Positions 23,208-31,853 of a stretch of 42,537 nt of DNA are shown piece after piece. This DNA comes from a virus. The notes beneath the pieces are model-generated. The model was given only the letters and a program-made list of their open reading frames with translations. It made no database searches and had not been told where the DNA came from. The position numbers and the translations under genes are program-made. Each line of letters begins with the position of its first letter. Position 1 is the stretch's first letter. The DNA is taken from the IMG/VR virus record IMGVR_UViG_3300048834_000471, positions 1 to 42,537 of that record; one strand, given 5' to 3'.

Positions 23208-23512
23208 ACGAGATTTGCCGCGCCGACGAGCTCAGGGTCGGAGGCGTTGTCACGTTGCGCGAATATCGGGTAAGGGCTCGGATAGCGTCGATCTCGGAGG
23301 CCTGCCTTTCCGAGTTTCTGCCTGAGCATTTGCGAAAGCATGCGCGCCGCGCGGCTCAAGTTGTCCTCGATCTCAACCTCGAGGAGCCGATCGAGAACCC
23401 GGCGACGCGCTGGAAACAATCTTTCCTCCGGCTCCCTCTCGACCCCGAAACGCTGGTCGCGTATCGCAGAAACGAGACTCGCGCTCGAAATCGCGATATT
23501 GGGAGACCATGA
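23204..23512 (+). CDS. Hypothetical protein upstream of terminase
   Basis: 102 aa, coupled on both sides (ATGA at 23204 and 23509). Starts MNEICRADELRVGGVVTLRE; mixed alpha/beta with many arginines and several acidic patches. No recognisable domain. Its place directly before terS in an unbroken coupled chain suggests expression with packaging genes. Confidence 0.6.
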   Translation: MNEICRADELRVGGVVTLREYRVRARIASISEACLSEFLPEHLRKHARRAAQVVLDLNLEEPIENPATRWKQSFLRLPLDPETLVAYRRNETRARNRDIGRP

Positions 23513-24039
23513 GCGTAAAGGACCCGCCAAAGCGACCGCGACAAAGACGGTCGGAGGAGTTGACGGAGCGCGAAAAGCGGTTTGTCGACGAATATCTTAT
23601 CGACTTGAACGCAAAGGAGGCCGTCCTCCGCGCTGGCTATCAATCCGCATATCCCCGACAACAGGGATATGAAATGTTGCAAAAGCCGAAAATCGTCGAG
23701 GCTATTACTCGAGCCCAGGCGAAACGCGCGCGGCGAACTCGAATCGATCAAACAGTCGTTCTCGTCGAGGCGTTCAGGCAATACAAGCTCGCGGCGGATA
23801 GTGCCGGCCGTGGCAAAGAATCGAGACCCGCGGAACGAGCTCAGGCTCTCAAGGCTTTAGAAATGGTCGGTCGGCATGTTGACGTTATGGCTTTTCGAAA
23901 TCAAATCGGGGTCGGGAACCTTGACGGTTCGAACTTTGACTTTTCAGGCCTGAACGATGCTGAACTCGCCGATCTTGAGCGACTCCTCGCCAAAGCTGCC
24001 ACCTCTGAGCAAGGTTCGGGCGGAGATAGCGAGGCGTAA
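23509..24039 (+). CDS. terS: Terminase small subunit
   Basis: 176 aa. The N-terminal region (LTEREKRFVDEYLIDLNAKE, then AVLRAGYQSAYPRQQGYEML) is the helix-turn-helix DNA-binding domain of the Terminase_2 family, followed by a helical oligomerisation region and an acidic C-terminus (NDAELADLERLLAKA). It recognises phage DNA and hands it to TerL. The large-subunit gene follows in a different frame with an 83-nt overlap. Confidence 0.88.
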   Translation: MSVKDPPKRPRQRRSEELTEREKRFVDEYLIDLNAKEAVLRAGYQSAYPRQQGYEMLQKPKIVEAITRAQAKRARRTRIDQTVVLVEAFRQYKLAADSAGRGKESRPAERAQALKALEMVGRHVDVMAFRNQIGVGNLDGSNFDFSGLNDAELADLERLLAKAATSEQGSGGDSEA

Positions 24040-25669
24040 AGCGGTTGCGGAGCGCGAGCGCGTAATGCGCGAGGCCGAGCATATCCGCGAGCGTTGCCAA
24101 TCCCTTTACGAGTTTGTTCAAGAATTTTGGTCGGTTCTCGAGCCGTCGACCCCGTTTGTCGGCGGATGGGCGATAGAGACGGTTTGCAAGTTCCTCGAGG
24201 CCGTTACTGAGGACCGCATTCAATATCTTTTGATTACAATTCCTCCCGGCATGGCGAAATCGCTTATCGTCTCGGTTTTCTGGCCTGCCTGGGAATGGGG
24301 GCCGAAAGGCCGAGCCTCTCTCCGATATTTGACCTCGTCGTTCTCGCGGCCGAACGTGATTCGCGACAATCGGAAAATGCAACGCCTGGTCGAGTGCGAA
24401 AAATATCAAATGCTTTGGGGGGACAAGGTCCGTCCCTCGAGCAAATGGGGTGAGGAAAAGTTCGAGAACCTCGCGACCGGAAACCGGGAGGGTCGCGCGT
24501 TCGAATCCATGACAGGCGGCCGCGGCGACCGAGTAATAATCGACGACCCGCATTCCGTTGACAGTGCCGAGAGCGAGGCTCAGCGAAAAGGCGTTGTCCG
24601 GACATTCCGCGAAGCTATCCCCGATCGCCTGAACGACCTCGCGGTTTCGAAAATCGTCGTCATTATGCAGCGTCTCCATAAGCAAGACGTCGCCGGAACT
24701 ATTCTCGAGCTCGGCCTCCCCTACGTTCATCTCAACTTGCCTATGATGTTTGAGGAGGAGCGGATTAACGAGGCGACGGGACAGAAAACCGGCGGACCTT
24801 GCGAGGTATGGCTCGAGAACAAAGAAACCGGAGATCTCGAGCTATTTTTCCGCGACCCGAGAACAAAAGACGGCGAACTCCTATTCCCTGAACGCTTCCC
24901 CGCCGAGCGCCTCGCCGTTCTCAAAAAGACAAAAGGTTCCTATGCCTGGGCGGGTCAATACCAGCAAAGGCCGACCGAGCGCGAGGGCGGCATGTTTAAG
25001 CGCGCATGGTTTGAGGGGAAAATCATCCCGAGGTCGGCAATACCAGCCTCGGCGCGCGCGCGTTGCCGTGCATGGGATAGGGCGGGGACCGCAAAGAAAA
25101 AGGAGGCGTCGAGCGAACCGGACTGGAGCGCCGGCGTCCGCATGGTTAGGGACGGACCGGACTATTATATCGAGCATGTCTCGCGGTTCCAATCGTCCCC
25201 CGGCGTTGTCCGAAAGACAATGAAATCGCTCGCCGAGACCGACCCCGTCGGAACTATTATCCGCATTCCTCAGGACCCCGGACAAGCCGGCGTTGACCAG
25301 ATCGAGCGCGACGCCGCGTATTTCTCGGGATACCGGCTCTCGTTCGTGAGGCCGATAAACGACAAGGCAATGAGAGCGGAGCCTTTCTCAATTCAGGCCG
25401 AGTTCGGGCATGTCTATCTCGTCGAGGGCTCTTGGAACGAGGATTTCCTCGAGGAGCTTTGCTCGTTTCCTAACGGTCCCGACGACCAGGTCGACGCCGC
25501 GAGCGACGCATTCGCCGAGCTGGCAGGGGTTAAGGCGGTCGGCTTTGACGGTGACTCCGCGGGCTCGAGGGTAACGGTCGAAACGTCGGCTCGTGACTCG
25601 AGATATAATTTCGGCGATAAGGCGACGAGTTGGGGGTCCGCCTCGTCGTTAATGCAAGGGTTTGGTTAA
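23957..25669 (+). CDS. terL: Terminase large subunit
   Basis: 570 aa. Walker A-like PPGMAKS at residues 96-102 and Walker B RVIIDDPHS (D196/D197) form the packaging ATPase. The C-terminal half has the RNase H-fold nuclease pattern (CRAWDRAGT; FPNGPDDQVDAASDAF). It pumps DNA into the capsid through the portal and cuts it. The 83-nt overlap with terS depends on the first ATG; an in-frame ATG at 24065 lies beyond the terS stop and is an alternative, but would remove a helical N-terminal part. Coupled to the portal gene by TAATG. Confidence 0.92.
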   Translation: MLNSPILSDSSPKLPPLSKVRAEIARRKAVAERERVMREAEHIRERCQSLYEFVQEFWSVLEPSTPFVGGWAIETVCKFLEAVTEDRIQYLLITIPPGMAKSLIVSVFWPAWEWGPKGRASLRYLTSSFSRPNVIRDNRKMQRLVECEKYQMLWGDKVRPSSKWGEEKFENLATGNREGRAFESMTGGRGDRVIIDDPHSVDSAESEAQRKGVVRTFREAIPDRLNDLAVSKIVVIMQRLHKQDVAGTILELGLPYVHLNLPMMFEEERINEATGQKTGGPCEVWLENKETGDLELFFRDPRTKDGELLFPERFPAERLAVLKKTKGSYAWAGQYQQRPTEREGGMFKRAWFEGKIIPRSAIPASARARCRAWDRAGTAKKKEASSEPDWSAGVRMVRDGPDYYIEHVSRFQSSPGVVRKTMKSLAETDPVGTIIRIPQDPGQAGVDQIERDAAYFSGYRLSFVRPINDKAMRAEPFSIQAEFGHVYLVEGSWNEDFLEELCSFPNGPDDQVDAASDAFAELAGVKAVGFDGDSAGSRVTVETSARDSRYNFGDKATSWGSASSLMQGFG

Positions 25670-27744
25670 TGGTCGACGACAGTCTTTTCTCGCGCATGCG
25701 CGCTCTCGTTTCATGGGCCGGACCGAATAACGGCGCGGTCCCCGAGGACGAAACGGCTCCGGCCGAGCAAGGCGCGGTCTATTCCAGATCGGGCGAATCC
25801 TTCTCAATCCCGGACGCATGGCTTAAGCAGCTCGCGGTTAACGACGACACAATCCTCGCTCGCGAGGGAAATCGAGATCTCAAACTTTACGAGGCCTTGC
25901 TCGACGACGACGTCGCGTTCTCATGTTTCCAGCAACGCCGACTCGCCGTTGTCTCAAAAGATTGGGAGGTTGAACCCGGCGACGAGAACGACCCGAGATC
26001 GGTCGAGGCGGCCGAGCATTTGCGGCAACAGCTCAAGCAAGTCGGTTTCGATCGCGCATGCAATCTCATGCTCTTTTCGGTTTGGTTTGGCTATTCGGTC
26101 GCGGAATTTGTCTGGAAAGTCGGTCCCGACGGCAAAATATGGATAAGCGACATAATCGTTCCGGACCGGCGTTGGTTTGGTTTTACCAATGGCGGCGAGC
26201 TGAGGTTCAATCCGACCATTTCGGTTATGGGCGGCGAGACCGTTCCTCCTAACAAGTTTTGGCTATGCCGGAACGGCGCGTCGCATGATTTCGCCTTTTA
26301 CGGAATAGGTCTCGGCCATTGGGCATACTGGCCAGTCTGGTTTAAGCGGCAAGTTATCCGCTTTTGGGCCGTTTACCTCGAAAAGCTCGGCTTTCCGACC
26401 GTTGTCGGCGGTCAAGAATCCAATTGGACCGAGACCGAGAAAACCGATTTCCTCAAGACGCTGGTCGCTATCGGCCGCGACCGCGCGGTTCGGGTCCCGT
26501 CCGAGGTTTACGATAAAATTCAGCTCCTCGAGGCGCAACGCTCCGGCGCCGGAACCTCGTCCTATAGCGACTTTGTAACCGAGCAAAACGAGGCGCTTAT
26601 GCGCGTAATTCTCGGACAGACGTCGACGACCAAGGCAACGCCGCAAGGCCTGAACGGTCGCGGCGCCGAGGTGCATCAAGACGTCAAAGAGGAGATCGTC
26701 AAAGCCGATAGCGACCTCCTTTCCGAGAGCTTTCCCGCCGCAAAATGGCTTACGCGCTGGAATTTCGGCGAGGACGTCGCGCCGCCTCGGGTCTATCGCA
26801 AGCTCGAGAAAGAGGAGGATCTCGATACGGTCGCTGAGCGCGACGTTAAGCTCGACGGTATCGGAATCAAGCGGACAAAGGCCTCCGTTGCCGATGTTTA
26901 CGGCGCGGGATACGAGCTCGACGATCGAGAGCCGGTCGACCATCCGTCCGGAAAGACCGGACAACTCCCGACCAGCGCGAACGACGACGAGAAAGACGAC
27001 CGGGAAGCGGAGCGCGCCGCATTCGCGGCTCGAGACGTTGCGCCGCTTTACGTTTACCGAAAGCTCGTCAATGCGCGCGCCCTTCTCGCCTGGGCAAAGG
27101 CTCAGGGTATCCCGAACCTCGTTCCGGCAAAGGAATTGCATGTAACTTGCCTATATTCGAAACGGCCGGTCGATTGGTTTGATCTTGCCGGCGGCTGGTC
27201 ATGGGAGGGCGGGGTTAAGGTTGCGGCCGGAGGTCCTCGCAAGGTTGAGCTTCTCGGCGACGAGAACTCCGCGCTCGTTCTGAGGTTCGCCTCGAGCGAG
27301 CTTGAATGGCAACACAGGGAGAAAATTGAGAAAGGCGCTTCTCATGATTATCCCGAATATCTGCCTCATGTAACCTTGAGCTATGACGCCTCCGGCTTCG
27401 ATCTCGATAGCGTCGAGCCTTACAACGGCGAGCTCATTTTCGGACCGGAGATATTTGAGGATATCGACCCCGAGTTCGGCGCTCTTGTCGACGCGCTCGT
27501 TTTCGAGGCTGGCGAGGAGGATGCTATCGAAAAGATCGCTCGCGCCCTTGCCGAGGAAACAAATCCAATCCTCCTCGAGTTCGGCGCTGCGCTTGCCGAA
27601 TCGGTTAAAGGCGTGAAATCGGCCGAGGGTCTCAGGGTCGCGCTTCTCGAGGCGTTTGAGCGATTGCCAGCCTCGCGCCTTGCTCAGGCGGCCGGACTGC
27701 CTTTGCTATCGGAGCGCATGCGAGCCGAGGCCGGGGTCGACTAA
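25669..27744 (+). CDS. Mu-like portal (DUF935) fused to a C-terminal 2H phosphoesterase (Acb1-like) domain
   Basis: 691 aa from the ATG overlapping the terL stop. Residues about 1-400 match the Mu gp29/DUF935 portal family (VAFSCFQQRRLAVVSKDWEV; FAFYGIGLGHWAYWPVWFKR). These portals form the dodecameric DNA entry ring and are usually near 500 aa. After an acidic linker, residues about 465-600 form a 2H phosphoesterase: ELHVTCLYSKRPVDW (H491-V-T493) and LPHVTLSYD (H567-V-T569), with both catalytic HxT motifs intact. The sequence around them resembles the anti-CBASS Acb1 group that hydrolyses cyclic nucleotide signals. A helical tail of about 90 residues follows. Confidence 0.85.
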   Translation: MVDDSLFSRMRALVSWAGPNNGAVPEDETAPAEQGAVYSRSGESFSIPDAWLKQLAVNDDTILAREGNRDLKLYEALLDDDVAFSCFQQRRLAVVSKDWEVEPGDENDPRSVEAAEHLRQQLKQVGFDRACNLMLFSVWFGYSVAEFVWKVGPDGKIWISDIIVPDRRWFGFTNGGELRFNPTISVMGGETVPPNKFWLCRNGASHDFAFYGIGLGHWAYWPVWFKRQVIRFWAVYLEKLGFPTVVGGQESNWTETEKTDFLKTLVAIGRDRAVRVPSEVYDKIQLLEAQRSGAGTSSYSDFVTEQNEALMRVILGQTSTTKATPQGLNGRGAEVHQDVKEEIVKADSDLLSESFPAAKWLTRWNFGEDVAPPRVYRKLEKEEDLDTVAERDVKLDGIGIKRTKASVADVYGAGYELDDREPVDHPSGKTGQLPTSANDDEKDDREAERAAFAARDVAPLYVYRKLVNARALLAWAKAQGIPNLVPAKELHVTCLYSKRPVDWFDLAGGWSWEGGVKVAAGGPRKVELLGDENSALVLRFASSELEWQHREKIEKGASHDYPEYLPHVTLSYDASGFDLDSVEPYNGELIFGPEIFEDIDPEFGALVDALVFEAGEEDAIEKIARALAEETNPILLEFGAALAESVKGVKSAEGLRVALLEAFERLPASRLAQAAGLPLLSERMRAEAGVD

Positions 27745-27947
27745 TGCGGATAAGAGGAGGGAGAAACGGCCTCCTCGCGGCAATAGATCACGGCGTTGTC
27801 GACCCTGAGAACGCAGATCTCCCCGAGGATTTGCCGAGAGGTCGACGCCTTACTCGCGCCGAATTGCGAAAGGTGCTAAGCGCCGAGAAAGAGCGCGAAC
27901 GGTTGCGCTCGAAAAGACAGAAAAAGCGCGAGCGGAGTCCGTTCTGA
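27744..27947 (+). CDS. Small basic protein between portal and gpF
   Basis: 67 aa, coupled to the portal by TAATG and ending 1 nt before the gpF start. Arg/Lys-rich with a strongly basic C-terminal helix (SAEKERERLRSKRQKKRERS). No motif identified. Could bind DNA or the acidic portal tail; this is speculative. Confidence 0.6.
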   Translation: MRIRGGRNGLLAAIDHGVVDPENADLPEDLPRGRRLTRAELRKVLSAEKERERLRSKRQKKRERSPF

Positions 27948-27948
27948 C

Positions 27949-28839
27949 ATGCCGGTTCTATTTCCCATTTTCGACGGTCCCTCGGTAAGGCTTTTGCAAT
28001 TTGAGGCGCGCGACCCTCGTCTAAACCCGCTCAGCGTTTCAATCGAGGACCTGGTCAAGTGGATAGGCGAACGCGACCCTCGAGCTATCGGCTCTTGGCG
28101 CGAGCTCGGCGCGGAGGAATATACGCGCTCGTTCGCCGCGGCTCAGACGGCCGGATATTCGGTTGTCGGAGATCTTTATCGGGAATTTCAAACGACGATC
28201 GAGACACAGGGGACCGAGGTCGATTATGCCGAGCGAGTCTTGCCTATCCTACGCCGCAAAGGTTGGCTTGCCGGGACCGGCGTCAATGTCGCGAAGCGGG
28301 TTCAACTCATTTACGACACAAATCTAAGGCTCGCGCGCGCGGCTGGTCAATGGAACCGCTACAAACGAACCGCCTCCGCGCTTCCCTATCTCCGCGGCGT
28401 CACGGCGCGCGACGAGAGGGTAAGGCATCCCCCGAAAGCCGATAGTGACCATCGCGCATTTGACGGAATTATTCTCCCGATCTCGCATCCTTTCTGGACT
28501 CGCTGGTTTCCTCCGCTCGGGTTTCGTTGCCGTTGCTCCGTTATCCAAATGACGAGATCTCAGCTCGCGCGCTGGAATAGCGGAATCACCTCGGCCGCAG
28601 ATCTCGCGGAACGAGAAGCGCGACTCGGCGAACCGATATTCGCGACCCCAGGTTCGTTTAATGCTCAGCTCGCGACGATCGCAGGCATTGCGAACGAAAA
28701 CCGCATTCCGGGACAACCGGCGTTTGACATTCGAGGCGCGGCCTATAGAGGTTCGCAGCTATGGCAAGCCGAGCTGGTCGACCAAGCCGTCGACGATATC
28801 GCGGATTTCCTGAACCGGCTCCTCGGGCGCGCGGCTTGA
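27949..28839 (+). CDS. Minor head protein, Mu gpF-like
   Basis: 296 aa with the Phage_Mu_F domain: NLRLARAAGQWNRYKR, TARDERVRHPPKADSDHRAF and PPLGFRCRCSVIQ near residues 183-196. This is the usual Cys/His-containing core of the family. Members are head morphogenesis proteins encoded next to the portal and ejected or retained with the portal vertex. The stop overlaps a TTG-started lipoprotein gene. Confidence 0.88.
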   Translation: MPVLFPIFDGPSVRLLQFEARDPRLNPLSVSIEDLVKWIGERDPRAIGSWRELGAEEYTRSFAAAQTAGYSVVGDLYREFQTTIETQGTEVDYAERVLPILRRKGWLAGTGVNVAKRVQLIYDTNLRLARAAGQWNRYKRTASALPYLRGVTARDERVRHPPKADSDHRAFDGIILPISHPFWTRWFPPLGFRCRCSVIQMTRSQLARWNSGITSAADLAEREARLGEPIFATPGSFNAQLATIAGIANENRIPGQPAFDIRGAAYRGSQLWQAELVDQAVDDIADFLNRLLGRAA

Positions 28840-28961
28840 GACTCTCTCTCTCCTTTCTCCTATGTCTCTGCGCATGCTCGAGGGCCGAACCTATGAGCGA
28901 AGCCGAATTTTGCGCTCGCGCGCCGCATGATTGGCAATGTAAGGACGCGGCTAGACGCTGA
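28836..28961 (+). CDS. Tiny lipoprotein with TTG start
   Basis: 41 aa from a TTG that overlaps the gpF stop (TTGA). The N-terminus RLSLSFLLCLCACS is a short lipoprotein signal with the likely lipidated cysteine at residue 14 (LCAC). The mature part (EPMSEAEFCARAPHDWQC) has two more cysteines that could form a disulfide. It resembles small phage lipoproteins such as Rz1 or exclusion proteins. Not found by standard length cut-offs; support comes from the overlap and the signal. Confidence 0.5.
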   Translation: MRLSLSFLLCLCACSRAEPMSEAEFCARAPHDWQCKDAARR

Positions 28962-29015
28962 TAGTTGAGCAATGATATAGGCCTTGCTCAGCATTGAACG
29001 AGAGACCGAGCCGCT
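28962..29015. promoter_or_regulatory. 54-nt gap with partial copy of the virion promoter element
   Basis: Contains TCAGCATTG (28988-28996), the core of the 17-bp element at 36493 and 40830, and an inverted repeat TGAGCA-N13-TGCTCA (28966-28971 / 28985-28990). No convincing -10 is placed correctly before the ATG at 29016, so promoter activity is uncertain. Confidence 0.35.
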
Positions 29016-29366
29016 ATGCCTGAAATCGTCGACAGTTATCCGCGAGGCTCGTTGGTCAAGATCTCCTATGTCGTCGAGGAGGGCAGTCTCGCCGGAGTGA
29101 CAACGGCGCAAGCCTATTGTCGGAAAATTTCTCAGGGAAACCGCCGCGAACTGGTCGGAGACGACCCGATCGCCGTCGCCATGACGACAACGTATCGAGC
29201 CGCAACTATCGACCTCGGAGAGGGTTACGATTGCTCCCTTTCGCCTGGTCAATCGGCTGGTTTGACAGTCGGGAACTATGCCGTCGATCTCAAGTTGAAC
29301 GGCGAGGACGTAACCGAAACGGTCCTTATCCATATTCACGAGGCGGCAAGCTCGCGAATCTCATGA
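29016..29366 (+). CDS. Hypothetical virion/fibre-associated protein
   Basis: 116 aa, first gene of a fibre cluster. Beta-rich with alternating polar and hydrophobic residues (GSLVKISYVVEEGSLAGVTT; GNYAVDLKLNGEDVTETVLI), like the attachment domains of fibre or baseplate proteins. Coupled to the next gene by ATGA at 29363. No ribosome site better than GAACGAGAG is seen upstream. Confidence 0.6.
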   Translation: MPEIVDSYPRGSLVKISYVVEEGSLAGVTTAQAYCRKISQGNRRELVGDDPIAVAMTTTYRAATIDLGEGYDCSLSPGQSAGLTVGNYAVDLKLNGEDVTETVLIHIHEAASSRIS

Positions 29367-29689
29367 CACTAACGCTGCGCCTCCTCCCTGTTAAGCGCGT
29401 CCGGGGTCGCTGGATAACCTCGGGGTCGCGCGTTATCGCGGCAAAGGTCGAGGGAAAAACGCCGCTTGTCGGAGTGATTTCGAGCTCAGGCGTTGCTCGA
29501 TATGAGCATTTGCAAAGCTCTCCGTCCGATCTTTGGACCGTTAATCACAATCTCGGATTGAAACCGGTCGCGGTTTCGGTTCTCTCGCCGGGAGGAGTCG
29601 AGGTCGGCGCGCTGGTCTCGCATATCTCGGAAAATCAGTTAACAGTCGCGTTCGCCGTACCATATACCGGCTCGGTCCGCATTTTGTAG
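29363..29689 (+). CDS. Short fibre/appendage-domain protein
   Basis: 108 aa. The C-terminal 55 residues (SPSDLWTVNHNLGLKPVAVS, then VLSPGGVEVGALVSHIS) follow the 'W-x-x-x-HNLG' pattern common at the ends of phage appendage proteins. The N-terminal half is basic and beta-rich. A related HNL pattern occurs in the next gene (CDHNLNTRDVIVSVF), suggesting the two are paralogous or assemble together. Confidence 0.65.
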   Translation: MTLTLRLLPVKRVRGRWITSGSRVIAAKVEGKTPLVGVISSSGVARYEHLQSSPSDLWTVNHNLGLKPVAVSVLSPGGVEVGALVSHISENQLTVAFAVPYTGSVRIL

Positions 29690-29701
29690 GAGCTCGCCGA
29701 A

Positions 29702-30505
29702 ATGGCAAAGTCACAAATGGTAGATCTCGATTTCGGCGGCGTTGCAAAGGCAACCGGCCTTGCCAATCCGACCGCAGCTAGTGACGCCGCGACAAAAGCG
29801 TATGTCGATTCGGCGGTTGAGGGGCTGAACTGGAAAGATAGCGTCCGGGTCGCATCGGTCGCGAATATCAATCTCGCCGGCCCAGGCGCGACGATTGACG
29901 GCGTAGCAATGGCGGCGAACGATAGGTTCCTTGCCAAAGATCAAACGACCGGTTCGCAAAACGGGATTTACGTTTGGAACGGCGCCGGAGTAGCAGCGAC
30001 CCGCGCGCTCGATATGAACAGCGCGGCCGAGGTCGAGCAAGCCGTTGTCACGGTCGAGGAAGGGACGAGCGCGGGTTCGACATTCCGTCAAACTCAAGTC
30101 AATGTCACGCTCGACACGACGAGCCTCGCCTTTACCTCGTTCGGAACGTCGACTCCGTCCGCCTCGGAAGCGACCGCCGGCGTTCTCGAGATCGCTACTC
30201 AGACCGAAACCGATACTGGAACCGACGACGCGCGCGCCGTGACGCCGCTCAAACTCAAAAACTCGAAGCTCTTTAACAAGACGGCCGCATTCAATATCGG
30301 CGACGGTTCCGCGACATCGTTCAATTGCGACCATAATCTGAATACGCGCGACGTTATCGTCTCAGTCTTTCGCAATTCGGGCAATTTCGACGACGTTATC
30401 GTCGAAATTCAGCGGCCGACGGTCAATCGCGTAACGATTGTAACCTCTCCGACCGTTCCGGCGGCGGCGGCGCTCAGGGTCGTTATTCAGGGAACGCAGG
30501 CCTAA
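29702..30505 (+). CDS. Fibre protein with KAYVD-type repeat start
   Basis: 267 aa, preceded by TAGGAGCTCGCCGAA. The segment NPTAASDAATKAYVDSAVEG, then LNWKDSVRVAS and DRFLAKDQTTGSQNGIYVW, is characteristic of phage fibre shafts. The C-terminus has FNCDHNLNTRDVIVSVFRNS, shared in style with the previous gene. The cluster sits between gpF and the capsid block, so it may be a head fibre rather than a tail fibre. Trimeric fibre is inferred. Confidence 0.75.
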   Translation: MAKSQMVDLDFGGVAKATGLANPTAASDAATKAYVDSAVEGLNWKDSVRVASVANINLAGPGATIDGVAMAANDRFLAKDQTTGSQNGIYVWNGAGVAATRALDMNSAAEVEQAVVTVEEGTSAGSTFRQTQVNVTLDTTSLAFTSFGTSTPSASEATAGVLEIATQTETDTGTDDARAVTPLKLKNSKLFNKTAAFNIGDGSATSFNCDHNLNTRDVIVSVFRNSGNFDDVIVEIQRPTVNRVTIVTSPTVPAAAALRVVIQGTQA

Positions 30506-30508
30506 GCC

Positions 30509-31612
30509 GTGCCTACGTCTCTGGTCGATATTCAGCGCGAAGGCGATAGCAAGAGCGCGTTTGAGGATCTTCAGGGCGGGAGCGGCGGCGATACCCTTGT
30601 CGTCACTCCGTCGGCAAATCTCGACGATTACGACCCGGTCGGCTTGTCGACCGCAGCGCGGCTCGGCATCAATGCGAGCGCCTCGATAACGCTTTCCGGT
30701 CTAGCAGGCGGGACCGACGGGAGATCTATAACGATCTCGAACCGCGCGACCGACTATCTCCTGATAATCGAGCACCAATCGACCGGGTCGGCAACGGCGG
30801 CGAATCGCTTCGATCTCCCGAACGCATTTCCCCTTATGCTCATGCCTGGGGACCGCGCGACTTTCACTTATTCGACAACCTCGAGCTGTTGGCAACTGAA
30901 GTCGGCGAGCTTCAATGTCTCGCAAATGGGATTGACCGAGTTCTCCGATTTTGTGTCTGGTGTTTCGCCGGGAAATGGCGGCAGCCTCGGACCTTTCGGC
31001 GTATCAACGGGCGGAACCGGCGCGTCGTGTCAGCCATCAACCTATCTGGTCAACACAACGGAGAAACCCCTCGGGGTTCAACAAATCGACACAGGGACGA
31101 CCGCAACGGGTCGCGCGACAATCGGTTCGGCGGGAACCGACCAGATTGTTAGGGGAGCCGGACCCGCCCTATCTATCTCGAGACTTGCGGCCGAGGCCTT
31201 GCCGACCGCGACCGAGACTTTCGCCTTATGGGCCGGTTTTGCAGACATTGCAGCGGGGACCGTTACCGACGTCGTCGCCTGGGAATTGCGATGGAACGGC
31301 TCGGCCGCGGAATGGTCTCAAACTCGCGCTTCAAACGCCGCGGCCTCGAGAGACGCCGCCGGATCTCCGTCTCCCGATACCAATTACATTTGGTTAGGCG
31401 TTTTCATAAATGCCAATTGGACAAGAGCGGATTTTTTCTATTCGACAGACTCGATCAATTGGACCTTTGCAGGCTCGAGAACGACAGGCATTCCGGCGGC
31501 GGGTCGCAATACCGGATTTTGCGCCGCCTCAATTATCAAGAGCGTCGGAACTACTCAGCGGAACGCCTCGATCGACCTTGCCGGATATCGCGTCGACTAT
31601 GCTCGAGGATAG
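30509..31612 (+). CDS. Second fibre/receptor-contact protein
   Basis: 367 aa with a GTG start 3 nt after the preceding stop. Serine/threonine/glycine-rich beta sequence throughout. The first half (ASITLSGLAGGTDGRSITIS) resembles shaft modules of fibres. The second half (AETFALWAGFADIAAGT-like; NYIWLGVFINANWTRADFFY) looks like a folded lectin-type beta domain that could bind a surface. Last + strand gene before the convergent cargo genes. Confidence 0.7.
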   Translation: MPTSLVDIQREGDSKSAFEDLQGGSGGDTLVVTPSANLDDYDPVGLSTAARLGINASASITLSGLAGGTDGRSITISNRATDYLLIIEHQSTGSATAANRFDLPNAFPLMLMPGDRATFTYSTTSSCWQLKSASFNVSQMGLTEFSDFVSGVSPGNGGSLGPFGVSTGGTGASCQPSTYLVNTTEKPLGVQQIDTGTTATGRATIGSAGTDQIVRGAGPALSISRLAAEALPTATETFALWAGFADIAAGTVTDVVAWELRWNGSAAEWSQTRASNAAASRDAAGSPSPDTNYIWLGVFINANWTRADFFYSTDSINWTFAGSRTTGIPAAGRNTGFCAASIIKSVGTTQRNASIDLAGYRVDYARG

Positions 31613-31684
31613 CAAAGGGGCCGCCGGTTCCCCGACGACCCCGACCCTCGCGACCCGAGGGCGATAGGGAATCAAGTTCCCTGT

Positions 31685-31837
31685 TTATTGCGGCAACTGA
31701 CACTCTCCGGACGGGAGGCAGTCTTTCGGCTTACCAGGCGACGAGGTCGGCTGAGACGGCGCCGATTTTGGCGAGCAAGCCGTAACAGCAACAGCGACAA
31801 GCGCCGAGCTCAGAAGAAAGCGAAATTTGCGGCTCAT
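31685..31837 (-). CDS. Small proline-rich lipoprotein
   Basis: 50 aa from the ATG preceded by AAAGGAGTTTGACC; the longer frame to 31894 would overlap the upstream gene. The signal is MSRKFRFLLSSALVAVAVTA, with C21 as lipidation site (VTAC). The mature part is proline-rich (SPKSAPSQPTSSPGKPKDC), as in Rz1 outer-membrane spanins or surface-exclusion lipoproteins. A spanin function would require an inner-membrane partner, which is not next to it. Confidence 0.65.
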   Translation of the reverse strand: MSRKFRFLLSSALVAVAVTACSPKSAPSQPTSSPGKPKDCLPSGECQLPQ

Positions 31838-31853
31838 GGTCAAACTCCTTTGA

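Noticed and set aside
31666-31689. Hairpin AGGGAA-TCAAG-TTCCCT followed by GTTTATT as main terminator
   Set aside because: Short stem and interrupted U tract; the hairpin at 31854 is a better terminator, so this is listed only as secondary.
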